Below are positions 49,705 through 59,960 of a stretch of 64,000 nucleotides of DNA, one piece after another; position 1 is the first letter of the stretch; every line of letters starts with the position of its first letter. The DNA is from Hyalella azteca. Its lineage: Eukaryota; Arthropoda; Malacostraca; Amphipoda; Hyalellidae. A program made the position numbers and the translations under genes. The stretch lies in contig NW_025939587.1 of NCBI RefSeq assembly GCF_000764305.2, positions 186,001-250,000 on the forward strand. The letters are read 5' to 3'. The notes under the pieces were generated by a model. It made no database searches, was not told the DNA's origin, and saw nothing but the letters and a program-made list of their open reading frames with translations.

Positions 49705-52700
49705 GTGAGTAGAATGACAAGTAGACTTGAATGATTTAATGTTAGTTTTTCAATCATTCAGATTAAATACTGATGTGTACAATATTTGCTTATTGAGTCT
49801 TTAGTACATAGACACTTGTCTGAAATTTTAGAGCATATTAGATGCTTACAGTGAAGCAAATCCAACCAATATTAAACAATCATTTTAAGAAATTTATAGT
49901 TGATTTCTATTTAGGATTGAATAGAAGACCAGCATTTCATTATCTACCTATCTTAAAATCAAACTTTAATTGCTTTTTAGGAAGCCCAAGAGTTTCTCTC
50001 AATTTTGAAATTCAAATTAGTAAGCTACTAATTTAATTCCTAGCCCATTCAATCATATACCTACCTATATAATTTCCCTTTGAAAGATGTTGATTTTCCT
50101 TATTTTTTCCAGGGATATTTCCGTTTTGGAGAAGTGCGACTCTGTATTGGACAGTTTATGGAGGCAATCACAGCATATGAGACAGCTCAGCTCCTAGAGC
50201 ACAAGCAGAATGGCAGACATGACCTGGTGCTGGCCAAACGGCTGGTTGAGGCGCGCTCAAAGTGGCAGGAGCAGTGTAAAGTGAGACACTTTTATGAGAT
50301 ACTTGTTCCACTACTCCTACTCCTACTTACTACTCTGTTTCCATTTTACTGCCCCTTTACCTCTTACTCATTTCCCAATTAATTATTCATGGTTGTGTTG
50401 AAAAATTATTTTACCAGAATCTATATTTTTTCTGGAATTTGCATCAAGCCTACAAACTCTAGATCTACCACTAATAAACTTTTTGACAATATGGTACTTT
50501 AGTCAATTCTTTCAATGCTGGTTCCACAGCTTATTTCAATTCTAAATTTTTGTAATTTTCATTGACAATTTTCATTTTGTAATTCAAAATTCTGTTCACA
50601 TTTTTAGTTTTTAGAAAGACCAACTCAAAAGAATAATGATACGGTACTAAAGTTTATTGCTGCCTTGCATGAATTTTTGCTGTTTCAAGCTATCATTTAA
50701 CTTAACTTTTAACATAGAAGAGTAAAAATTTCACTTCTAAAAATTCTAGAAAATCTTTTGAAACCTGTGAGCTATAATTTCTCAGTTCTAATATAACTTT
50801 GATGCTTCACACTCTCACCTAGGTTCTGATTTCCTTCTCTCAAAAACTTTCAATGCTTGTAGAGGTTCAAGATGCTTCTTCGTAGGGTTCAGAAGTACCT
50901 ATGTGAGCCGAGTGTTGCTCAAATATAGGTATAGATAATATTTCATGCACGTCAGTAAAATAAGTAGAGCATTGTAGAATGCTAAACTATTGTTGTATGC
51001 TTCATAAAAGTGTTCCAGAAATGAAGACTTAGAAGAAAGATTGTGAAGTATTGATTTCATATGCAAATGTCTGATTTCACAGACTTTTAAATTAAAAGGC
51101 TCTAATTGTATTTTAAGTAATTTGTTTTATGAAAATCAGCTATTTTATAATACTCTATAATGAGCTAATGTATTTATTTTGCGTGCAGTTTGAGAAAAAC
51201 CTGGCTTGGGTTTGTGCTGGTTTTGGCCTCATCTTTTCTGTGTTCATTATCGCGGCCGATTATGCTCTGGCTAAGTCTCCTGCCATGACCGTGAGTGCTG
51301 TTCTTCAGTAATGCCAAAGACTATAGATAATAATTTTAATATGTCACGTGATCTATCATTAATTTTGCTAAAGCAGGGAATCACAATAACGGAGTTACAT
51401 TCAATTGTTATATTGCGTGCAAAGCAGAACTCTGAAATAGTAAAGTTGTCTGATATTTAATGTTATGTTATTTTTTATTTTGCCAAGGTTGTTATTTCAG
51501 TAATCTGTTCTTCCATGAAGCTTTTTTGTCCGTAAAATTTTTATGTCTCTTTGATTGAAGGGAAATTAAGGATTTGTTACTCCCATTTTATTTTGTCATT
51601 TTTTCTGGTACCTAGAAAATTCATTTGATGCAGTAAAATAAATTTGCTGCAAGACGACATCATTTTAACACCTAATTTTGAACGCCATAGGTGTCTAAGA
51701 GGCCTGTGAAATTATTGATTATACAATATTTTTTAATTAAAAATATGCAAATTGACAGGTTAGGAATGTTTACCTTTACTTACACTTCTCGTCAGTTCCT
51801 GACAGGCAGGCTTGTTGCTATCAGTTTCTAATGTTGCTGCTGTGTTTTTTTTTACGGCAATGTTCATTATCATTATTATAAGCGTTATCGTGCAGCATGT
51901 GGTGGTGCAGTCAGCGTTTGTGATGGTGCTGAGTGGCGTGGGCTATGGTGGCGGTCTGGTGTGGCTGTGGTACAGAGCTCACCTGAGAAGCACTGCACTG
52001 CAACCACCGCTGTCACTACAGCAGGAGCGGCTCGCTGAACAAGGTCAGCAAAGATTTTCAGTCTCTGATGAAATCTTATTTATTTCCATTTTATTACAAA
52101 TTCTCGATTATGAAAATAATAGATGCTAAAATAGAGCTATGGGCAATCGCACATTAGAGTCCATGGAAGTTTTTAAAATCATGTTGTTTTAATGCATATT
52201 TGTGTAGCTGTGAACCTGAGAAATAGGTAATGTTTTTCCATAGCCTGCACTGAGAAAAATGTATGGAAATAGATATTTTACTCAATTATGAATGGTTGAA
52301 TCCATTTAAATAATACAATGCTTAAAGGAAGCTTTCTAAAATATTTGAAAGCATTGTAAAGGTAGCTTCACGATTTGTTGATGTCTCCACGATACCTTAT
52401 TAAGGATTAGAATTTAAATCATCTGCGCTTGTATCATGTGTTAATAAATTACAATATTCATAGTTTTCCCAAATGTAAAGAATCAATTAAATAACTTTGC
52501 TGAATTATTTACTTTTTTATAGTGTATTTAATCATTAAAGAATTAATTTTGTGGTATACAAATTATTGAAAACGTGAATTTGCAATGAAATGAACGGTAT
52601 GCCAGAACTAATGCATTATGGTGCAAAGAAGATTCCACGAATAAAAAAGAATAACATTGCTCAAATTTCTATATTATTTTCAGAAATTTATTTTATTCAT

Positions 52701-53236
52701 GAATGGAAAAAATTCCTAATGAGTGTTTTGTAGTATAGGTGGAGATTATTAAATAGATCATAGAAACACGGCCCCACAGATGGGTAACAAATAAACAAGT
52801 TTATTATTTCACATACCACTTATCGCTTTAAATACAAGTAGAAAACACCCTAAAGACATTCCAAAGCAGATAAAAAGAATAAAATTGTTTCACGTCCTGT
52901 TCCTTTAGATGAGCGCCATAAAACGCAGAAAAGAAAAATATTGCAAAAAAACTATTTTCTCGGCAAGAATTAAATATTAGTGAACGCTCAAATAGAATAG
53001 TGACTGAATAGCAAAGCAATGAATGATGGCGGTGAACGCTGTATTGAGAGTAATAGGATTAGCGACTGCATAGCAAGCTGGAAATTTTTTCACGTGATGC
53101 ATGATTTTGTGCAGAGGAAGACCAAGCACTGACCGAGCGCGACGACCGAAGCAAGACGGGCGCCGCGAACGGAGCGTCGCGCGTCCGCTACAGCAGAGCG
53201 CAGGCGCGCCAGCGATACAAGAAGGGAAAGTCGTAG
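49498..53236 (+). CDS. membrane-anchored HOP-like TPR protein (5 coding exons, 248 aa)
   Basis: Joining 49498-49704, 50113-50280, 51189-51290, 51896-52043 and 53115-53236 gives one uninterrupted 248-codon frame; every junction has GT and AG and phases agree (0, 0, 0, 1). Residues 1-~105 form three TPR repeats very like the first TPR domain of HOP/STIP1 (ELKEKGNACLGHGQ, ILYSNRSMAYLKL, KGYFRFGE). The five carboxylate-clamp positions known to grip the EEVD tail of Hsp70/Hsp90 are all present: K5, N9, N39, K69, R73. Two hydrophobic stretches (about 130-148 and 166-185) are likely membrane segments, followed by a polar, Glu- and Gln-containing stretch and a basic end (RYKKGKS). The protein is much shorter than HOP. 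Inference: a co-chaperone adaptor displayed on a membrane (ER or mitochondrial surface). I do not recognise the ortholog. The start codon follows an acceptor directly, so upstream exons, possibly coding, may exist. Confidence 0.88.
50113..50280 (+). CDS. TPR gene, coding exon 2 (residues 70-125)
   Basis: Acceptor ttattttttccag, donor taaa|gtgaga, phase 0 at both ends. It completes TPR3 (GYFRFGEVRLCIGQ..., with clamp residue R73) and the following amphipathic capping helix rich in Lys, Arg and Glu. Confidence 0.9.
51189..51290 (+). CDS. TPR gene, coding exon 3 (first membrane segment)
   Basis: Acceptor ttttgcgtgcag, donor gacc|gtgagt, 34 codons, phase 0. It encodes a hydrophobic helix, WVCAGFGLIFSVFIIAA, then DYALAKSPAMT. 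Codon phase and the strong splice sites tie it to the TPR exons. Confidence 0.88.
51896..52043 (+). CDS. TPR gene, coding exon 4 (second membrane segment)
   Basis: Acceptor ttatcgtgcag, donor caag|gtcagc. It encodes AFVMVLSGVGYGGGLVWLWY followed by RAHLRS and a Gln/Pro/Leu linker. A second in-frame acceptor 15 bp downstream (gtggtgcag, exon from 51911) would remove five residues (HVVVQ). Both are possible. Ends in phase 1. Confidence 0.85.
53115..53236 (+). CDS. TPR gene, terminal coding exon 5
   Basis: Acceptor gattttgtgcag; the first two bases complete a Glu codon split by the phase-1 intron, then 39 codons and TAG at 53234-53236. The exon is strikingly CpG-rich (gcgtcgcgcgtccgc) compared with flanking introns. 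It encodes an acidic start (EEDQALTERDD), then a basic end, SRVRYSRAQARQRYKKGKS. The exact phase match and the clean stop make this the terminal exon. A different, unseen last exon is the alternative. Confidence 0.78.
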
Positions 53237-53324
53237 TCACGGACCGGATGAAGTACCGCCCGAGAACTGAGATTATGTGTGGCTGTAATTCACTTTTTAG
53301 TTTTTACTATAAGGGTTTTCTAAT

Positions 53325-53420
53325 GTACTTTATTTTCGATCATGGCTTTATGTTTACTTTATTTTCGATCATGGCTTTATGTTTACTTTATTTTCGATCA
53401 CGGCCTTTTTTACTTTATTT
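53325..53420. repeat. 29-bp tandem repeat in the TPR 3' UTR region
   Basis: Three copies of catggctttatgtttacttt-attttcgat at an exact 29-bp period, with degenerate tttatttnnnatcg words continuing to about 53530. Confidence 0.88.
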
Positions 53421-53462
53421 CCAATCGGGTGTTTAAGCTCACTATATTTTTTATCGTAGCTT

Positions 53463-53468
53463 AATAAA
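53463..53468 (+). terminator. candidate poly(A) signal AATAAA for the TPR gene
   Basis: First canonical AATAAA on the plus strand after the TAG, 227 bp downstream and just past the 29-bp repeats. A tgttgctctatttccgtt stretch follows. Use is inferred. Confidence 0.4.
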
Positions 53469-53536
53469 TGTTGCTCTATTTCCGTTAAGGGATTTTATTG
53501 TACTTTATTTTTCATCGAGGGATGTTATTTAACATT

Positions 53537-55627
53537 ACTTTTGATCCTAAGAGTCGAAAAACAATGCAAGTGCATTTAGTGGTTCCTAATCTACTTTGTT
53601 AGGATGGTAATCTATAACCATTATTATTATTAATTTTTTGTCTATCTTTGTGAATTATGTGAGTACCGCAGCTCCGTTTCGGGGCTCTTCTAACAGTTCC
53701 GTTTAGTTTGGGTTTAATATATAAACAGCATCACCAGACTCCTTGAAGCATTCACCTTCAAACTAAATCTTGTGCTGTTATGAAGCGCCTACTTTTACGA
53801 CGGCTTGACTTCAGCGTTACTGATACTGAACTGTTTTTGTTGAAATACATTTTGGCTTAACCTCGTTCCCTGAACTTCTGAGCATCGATGTTACATATTC
53901 TAACATCAATAACCTCTCCGTTTCTGTAGTGACCACTTATGGTCATCAGGGATAACTATTCCAATAAAATCTCACTGTAACTTGTTAATCATCAGAAATA
54001 ATGAGTTCTGAAAAATAGTATGCCAATTAGACTCGTTCCCTTAACCGTTGCTCAAACTGATCTCTTGCTGTGGTTGTAAACTTCCATGTCTTTTTCACTC
54101 GTTTCTTCACAACTTCTGCGTTGCAGAAGTTTTTTTTTTGCAGCTCTGCAATTTTCAGAATATTACAAATTAGTGCGATTTACAATTCCTCGTTGACTGT
54201 TTTTTTTTTCAGGGTATCCACGTTTTTCTAATTTGTATTATTTGAAGGTGCATAGAAATGCGTATTTCACACTAAAAACAGAATATTCGGCAACTTTAAT
54301 TTATAAACTTGGTGTCAATACTTTTAAGAAACCTTATACATTTGATTTTGTGCTGCTGATAACGTCTAGTCTTCTAATGTAATTCCCGTGTTGTACAGTT
54401 ACGAAGGCACATTTATACTCGCCTCCAGTTTTATATCATGAACTTTGGTTTAGTTTGGTCTTGAGCTGCCTTGTGAAATAGTTGACGATAGTTCTTTGCT
54501 TTGATTTCCCGTTCCTATTTATGTCATTCTTGGAAAATCTCATATCGAGCATCTCAGTCTCGAAAATCGAGACGCTGGAGTATCTTGGTTGTGCTTCTAG
54601 ATTTACTAGACATTCTACATGTTTTTGTTCATGTAAACTTGTACATATACGTATATTTACTTGCTATGTGAGAAAGTGCTTTTTGTACGTATTTTTTCTA
54701 GTCAAAGTAATAAATGGTAAAAAATTGATTCAGTGGTCGGTAGATATTTTACGATAATGAATTGGACACTTCCATATATTTTATTTGATATCAACAATTG
54801 GAATTTTCGTTGCTGCAGAGGAAAATACTGTAGTGCTAAAGTAACTTGCGACTTGAGGTTTATAAATATTGTTTATAGCTGATGTGAAATTTGATTATTA
54901 TCGAATAAACTTGATGGATGACATTTTAGTCGATGTTTAAAATGCACCTGCCTCTTGCCCAGACCAAGTGACGTCTTTCCTCCATTCACCTTGCACAATA
55001 CCAACGTTTCTAACAGAGAGAGATTAACTTACGCTGCTATCACATTTGTCGAATGAGATCAAGCCTATGGCCTCATGAGCAGTAGCCATAACACATTTGT
55101 ATTATTCTGACCCTTAATAGTGAACATGCATTAAATTAATTCGTTGAGGCGCCAATACAGGGACCAAATGGTGAAGTTCACATCTCGGTGATGAATTGAA
55201 TTGGTATTACGGAATGCAATTTAGAAAATTATTCTAGGAGCTGATGAGGCGGGCACAGTTTAGTCACACGAATTGTACGTTTTTTAGTTTTTGATTGACA
55301 TCGCGAGGTGCGTGAAATAGTTTCGAGCGCCTTACACGTTGGTGAACTGCACATAAATTGTCGAATTATTAGAACTGTAAAGTAGTAGTTAATGATATTC
55401 TTATCCCACGTTCGTTTCTATAGCGTCGGTAGTAGTCAGGCCATTGAAAGAGAATCGACCATCCCGACGAAACCAACCTTAGTAACTTCGATACTCAGTG
55501 CCTTCATCACACCAACTTCTTGCATCAAACTTACTTTGTGGAGAATGAATCTGACCCACTAGCGTGTTTGTTATAACCTATGAGAGTAACGGATTTATCT
55601 CTCAAAATATTCCCTACTTATCTAAAA
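53537..55627. other. intergenic region between two convergent genes
   Basis: No gene supported. gtaccgcagctccgtttcgggg (53666-53687, listed here by position) is echoed at 57570-57596 as a diverged cgcagctccgac-gccatttcggggct word. 3' UTR sequence of the minus-strand reeler gene probably lies next to 55627, but no clear AATAAA was found on that strand within 200 bp. Confidence 0.5.
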
Positions 55628-56549
55628 CTAGCCTATATTCGGGGGTGGCAAATAACCAGTGATTGGTGGTCGTACGATTGGAGGTCCATAGCCGTCTGGG
55701 GGAGGGTTGGGGCTTGGAGATGGCAACCCTCCTGTTGGAGGAGGTGATGGGAAATTACCTGTTGGAGGGGGTGCATACCCTCCTGGAGGAGGTGATGGGA
55801 ACCCTCCTGTTGAAGGAGGTGATGGGAAGCCTCCTGTTGGAGGAGGTGATGGCAACCCTCCCGTTGGAGGAGGTGCATACCCTCCTGGAGGTGGTGATGG
55901 GAACCCTCCTGTTGGAGGAGGTGATGGCAACCCTCCTGTTGGAGGAGGTGATGGGAAATTTCCTGTTGGAGGGGGTGCATACCCTCCTGGAGGTGGTGAT
56001 GGGAACCCTCCTGTTGGAGGTGATGGGAAACCTCCTGTTGGAGGAGGTACATATCCTCCTGGGGATGGCGGTGGAACTATATCAGGACCCGGAAATCCAC
56101 CTTGACCAGGAAATCCATTGGGGCCTGGAGAAGGAAATCCCCCTGAAGAAGGTGGTACATAAACTCCTGGTGGGGGCGAAGGAAATCCTCCCGGATTTGG
56201 GAACGGAAATCCACCGGGACTTGGAAATGGAAATCCACCGGGACTTGGAGACGGGAATCCACCGGGACTTGGAAATGGAAATCCACCGGGACTTGGAGAC
56301 GGAAATCCCCCTGGCGATGGCGGTAAATAAAGTCCTGGTGGCTGAATCACAGGAGGACTGACGTTGCCACCAGGTGGTGGTAAGAAGCCAGAGCTCGTGG
56401 ATGATGCGTCACCTCCACTAGGTTGATTGTCGGTGTCAGGGTAAGGCAGGAATACAGGAGGTCCTTCAGGAGGCTGACTGCCCTGAATCGTGAACTGGGG
56501 TGAAGTTACGTCCGTCCAGAAGGTTGCGAAGCTTCTCATGAATGTTCCT
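55628..56549 (-). CDS. reeler gene, last coding exon (domain end plus Pro/Gly repeats)
   Basis: Acceptor ctatcgcgcag at 56560-56550. The first base completes an Arg codon, then GTFMRSFATFWTDVTSPQF closes the reeler domain. Roughly 270 residues of Pro/Gly/Ser/Thr repeats follow and the frame stops at 55628. Two sub-arrays are visible: a 30-bp FPSPSPG/FPFPSPG type (about 56165-56315) and a longer-period FPSPPPGGYAPPPTG type (about 55720-56060). Confidence 0.88.
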
Positions 56550-58067
56550 CTGCGCGATAGTAAAAAAGGAGTTTAGGATGCGAAAATTTACACGGGGGTT
56601 TATAATCTTATTACAAATTCATTGATAGCATGTAAACGGCATATTCTAGTTAGTAAATAGCCTGCAAAACATGTCTTCCTTCGATGACAGTTTTCGATTT
56701 CAAGTTTAGGCGGTATATGCAATAGAAACTTGAATTTCAAGGATTGTCGAATAGGGGTTAAACTTAACGTAAAGCATATTAGTTTCCGATTTTCACAAAG
56801 CAACGCGGCCTCACTCCAAACTTGAACAATTTATCTATGAATGCAGAGGCAATGAAGAATGACTTGAAATTTATTTATATATCAGGTTTAGGTTAGTGAA
56901 TGAATTTAATGCCGCATAGGTCCTTATTTCACCTGAAGGTGACATCGCCTGTGTATCCTTGGGGTTGCCACACAACGGTGATGCTGTTCTTCTTTTCGTT
57001 GCTGTTGTGAGACACGGCCGTCTGTTGGCAAATGACTGTTAATATTTACATTAATATTATTATTATTAATATTATATTCAATCAGAAAAACTAATTAGGC
57101 ATATTATGCAAATAGTGAACAATTTCTCACTGAAAACACGAACAGAGAGCAAACGTAGCAATGATGAGCCCTATTATCGGGCTAAACTGGCTCAGGATGA
57201 CCCATACAAAGCAAAGTCTCGCCTTTTCTGAGTGTATACTGAGCTAGGAAACACTAGTGATTCAATTATATAATGATAAGATCAGGTTAGTTTATTACCA
57301 CTGCAGAGGTCAGGTTAGTTCATTACCACTGCAGAGTTCAGGTTAGTTCATTACCACTGCAGAATTCAGGTTAGTTCATTACCACTGCAGAATTCAGGTT
57401 AGTTCATTACCACTGCAGAGTTCAGGCTAGTTCAAGTTCATTACCGCTGTAGAGGTTAGGTCAGTTCAATATCACTGCAGAGGTCAGGTTCAAAATATGT
57501 CAGGTTCAGAAGAGGTCAGGTTAGTTCACTGTTCCCTTCGTAGGTTCAAAATTCTTCAATTAGCTGACCTCGCAGCTCCGACGCCATTTCGGGGCTGCAA
57601 ATTCTTTCTTTAGACCTTTTATAGTTTTTAGTCATATCAAGTATTCATATGAAAATTTCTGGATTATTTACCTGATAATCTGGATAAATAATTCTGTTAC
57701 TAACTATCAAGATTATACATCTTAATTGTATGACACTGACCTTCAGATTACGAATCACTCGAACTTAAATTCGATTATTTTGCAATTAACATCCTTGTTT
57801 ACTAAGCATCCGGTTTGCTCTCGCTACTTGGCTATAAGAGCATTTTTCCTCAGTAAGTTTCGGTATTCCTTCACATTTGTTTTGACCTGTGTATGAGCCG
57901 TCTCTGTTAGGCGTGGCCGAGATAGTGTAGGGAGCACTCGACGTCTGTGCGGACACGCCGTGTTGAGGCGTCATCGTATCACACGCGACTGTCACCTGCC
58001 CGTTGCTGAAGCCTGCCGACTCGTGGGTGATGAGCGTAAGCATCCATATCACCCAAACCTTCCTCAT
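55628..58067 (-). CDS. secreted reeler-domain protein with Pro/Gly repeat tail (3 coding exons, 401 aa as seen)
   Basis: Minus-strand exons 58067-57887, 57035-56933 and 56549-55628 join in phase (1, 2) to 401 codons. A hydrophobic signal peptide (residues 1-~20, WVIWMLTLIT) is followed by VACDTMTPQHGVSAQ, the classic opening of the reeler domain, then TAVSHNSNEKKNSITVVWQP, GYTGDVTF and FATFWTDVTSPQFTI, its closing strands. About 30-35 residues normally found between these (the F-K-G-F-L-L-Q-A-R block) are absent. Reeler proteins of insects are secreted and several respond to infection or nodulation; others are domains of ferric-chelate reductase-type proteins. Residues ~125-401 are a low-complexity tail of GGFPSPPPG, GGYAPPPTG and GGLPSPPPT-type units. 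No DOMON or cytochrome b561 domain follows. Role in matrix or immunity is inference. Confidence 0.85.
55720..56060 (-). repeat. coding minisatellite in the reeler gene tail
   Basis: Imperfect reiteration of 24-30-bp units (on the plus strand ggaggaggtgatgggaaccc and tcctgttgga words) with higher-order copies near 55736-55870 and 55860-55995. Frames on the plus strand and the third minus frame are also open across it, but only the frame joined to the reeler exons makes a known domain. Confidence 0.85.
56933..57035 (-). CDS. reeler gene, middle coding exon
   Basis: Acceptor atattaacag (exon from 57035) gives phase agreement with the preceding exon; an alternative acceptor, ttgccaacag (exon from 57021), would break it. 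The donor is ttcag|gtgaaa at 56933. It encodes ICQQTAVSHNS, NEKKNSITVVWQP and GYTGDVTF, the second half of the reeler fold. Confidence 0.85.
57283..57532. repeat. 28-bp minisatellite in the reeler intron
   Basis: About eight copies of caggttagttcattaccact-gcagagtt at a 28-bp period (starts 57283, 57311, 57339 ...), becoming degenerate toward 57532. It lies in the intron where the missing reeler block would be expected. Confidence 0.93.
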
Positions 58068-58086
58068 CCTCGATCAATGCCAGAAC
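57887..58086 (-). CDS. reeler gene, first coding exon (signal peptide and domain start)
   Basis: Acceptor cccacttctttag, a 19-base leader, ATG at 58067, donor tacacag|gtcaaa at 57887. It encodes the signal peptide and CDTMTPQHGVSAQTSSAPY. Reading on past the donor gives 33 more codons without reeler similarity before a stop at 57786, so the donor is preferred. Confidence 0.85.
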
Positions 58087-58402
58087 CTAAAGAAGTGGGA
58101 TGGGTGGCTGTTAATAGCGATTGTATTTAATGAAGAAGAATCCAAGCTAATATGCTGGCTAGCCTTCTGATGGCAGATTTCAGGCCACGTTCAAAAATGC
58201 ATTCTTTGCCAAAAAATGCATTCGTTTGCTATTTTTGGGGGTGCGATACTGCGTTGTGGTCATCTATTTTTGCTTGCTCGTCCTAAGTAATCCCGTTATA
58301 AATTATCAAAAGGCGGCGTGAAGAGGAAATCTAAGACAATTATATCATTTTATTTATTTTAATTATTATAAATTTTTTACAATAATGGGAATATTTTTTT
58401 AC

Positions 58403-58462
58403 CGTTGTAGACGAGCAGAGCTTGCGCAGAGATCCGCCTAGCGAGGAGACAAACGCATAACT
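58403..58462 (-). other. reeler gene, non-coding first exon with a six-codon uORF
   Basis: Predicted from the initiator at 58462 to a donor caacg|gtaaaa at 58403; the next acceptor is at 58087, giving a 316-bp intron. A short upstream ORF (58458-58438, ATG then five codons and TAG) lies four bases after the predicted start, so it might be skipped by scanning ribosomes. Confidence 0.55.
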
Positions 58463-58494
58463 GATTCTTGTGGTTCCAGGTGAAACTTTTTATA
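58459..58494 (-). promoter_or_regulatory. TATA box and initiator of the reeler gene
   Basis: On the minus strand TATAAAAAG (58494-58486) lies 32 bases ahead of the A in ATCAGTT (58465-58459), which fits the arthropod initiator TCAGTY. This spacing is the one expected for TATA-directed initiation. The element points at the reeler exons, about 395 bp before the ATG. Confidence 0.72.
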
Positions 58495-58581
58495 CGCCAC
58501 CAGCGGACTGGAAGGTAAAAGCTCAGTTTCTCTGCGGTTTCGCTCCCTGCATCCTTCTGAGTGACCTTGTAAACACGCTAC

Positions 58582-58915
58582 AGTGACATCCTTGCAGCCA
58601 CTGTTGAACGGTTACTGTGACCCTCCTGCAGCCACTGCCATACAGTTACTGTGACCTCCTGCAGCCACTGCCGTACAGTAACTGTGACCTCCTGCAGCCA
58701 CTGCCGTACAGTTACTGTGACCTCCTGCAGCCACTGCCGTACAGTTACTGTGACCTCCTGCAGCCACTGCCGTACAGTTACTGTGACCTCCTGCAGCCAC
58801 TGCCGTACAGTTACTGTGACCTCCTGCAGCCACTGCCGTACAGTTACTGTGACCTCCTGCAGCCACTGTCGTACGGTTACTGAGACCTCCTGCAGCCACA
58901 GCTATACGGTCACTG
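58582..58915. repeat. 33-bp minisatellite just upstream of the reeler promoter
   Basis: About ten copies of cctgcagccactgccgtaca-gttactgtgacct; the end copies are degenerate, the middle ones nearly identical. The 33-bp period keeps frames open on both strands. It starts about 90 bp upstream of the TATA box. Confidence 0.96.
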
Positions 58916-58929
58916 TTGCCAAACGAACC

Positions 58930-59960
58930 ATATTAAATTGATCAACGTATATAAATGCGTTGTATTCTAGTACTTCTGTTCAAGTGAATGTGCGTACATC
59001 GTTAAACGTGTCTGTAAATACTTAGTTTCTAATCTAAGACTTGATTCTTTACTTGCTACCCGTTAGTCAAGTTAATTTTATCGTTTATTGTCTAGTTGCC
59101 ATTGACGAGATCAATGGAGTGAAGGGCACCAGACCATTCGAGCTATATATATAGTGTGCTTCTTTTGTCCGTTTTGTTTTTGTTCAATCAAGGTTCAATT
59201 TTAGTAGCAGTTCAAGGCCGTTATTTCATGACAGACCCATCCACGGTACGATTACGGCCATGGAGGTGCAATGACAGAGTCAAATGGATCCGTTCGGAAG
59301 CAGATCAGGGTCGTTCCCCAGCCTTATCGCCATAGCCGGAACCTGCGCATGCGACATCAAGTGATGCTATAATCTAGGGCTGTCAGCTCTAGGCTATAAT
59401 CTAGGGCTGTCAGCCGATTTCGTCCTGATTCTTTACAATTAGTTGTAGATTTCGATTCCACAATCAGCTGCCCCGATTCTGGTGATCTACAATTCGGCTG
59501 GTGATCTATACAATTCTGGTGATCTATACAAAAAAGTCAGTGTTCGTTAATTCTCAATTAAATGAAAGATGGAGAAGGATACATTAGAAAGGACCATTTT
59601 CGTGGTGCGTAACAAGAGTTATCAATATACCCAAGTAAACCTCAATGAAATGTTAAACTTTTAGCTTATACCGTCCTAAAAATAAATGTCCTGCATTTAT
59701 GTAAGATAAACGTTATAATCATAAACGTTACGAAGCACGTAACCAGCGAATAATCAGTTGCAAGAAGTAAAAAAGGAAAATATGGGAAAATTTTGAAGTT
59801 TTCACCTAATTGACAGGCTGTAAAATTTAAGAAACAATGAAGCTACTATCTTAAATTATTTGACAAATTTTGAGTTTGATTTGGTTTTGCTTCATTGTAA
59901 TGCAGACAATTTTCAGTCGTTTAGAACCGAATCCTGAAATGCAATCGTCATAATACTACT
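58930..59960. other. non-coding stretch
   Basis: No gene supported. Short direct repeats tataatctagggctgtcag (59369-59413) and ctggtgatctatacaa (59480-59530). Confidence 0.5.

Noticed and set aside
55663..56361. 232-codon plus-strand frame and a 139-codon minus frame over the reeler tail
   Set aside because: Shadows of the Pro/Gly coding repeat; only the minus frame that joins the reeler exons encodes a recognised domain.
57786..57886. Extension of the reeler first coding exon to the stop at 57786
   Set aside because: The 33 extra residues have no reeler similarity and a usable donor at 57886 keeps phase with the next exon.
58612..58941. Repeat-peptide frames on both strands
   Set aside because: Product of a stop-free 33-bp minisatellite lying upstream of a promoter.
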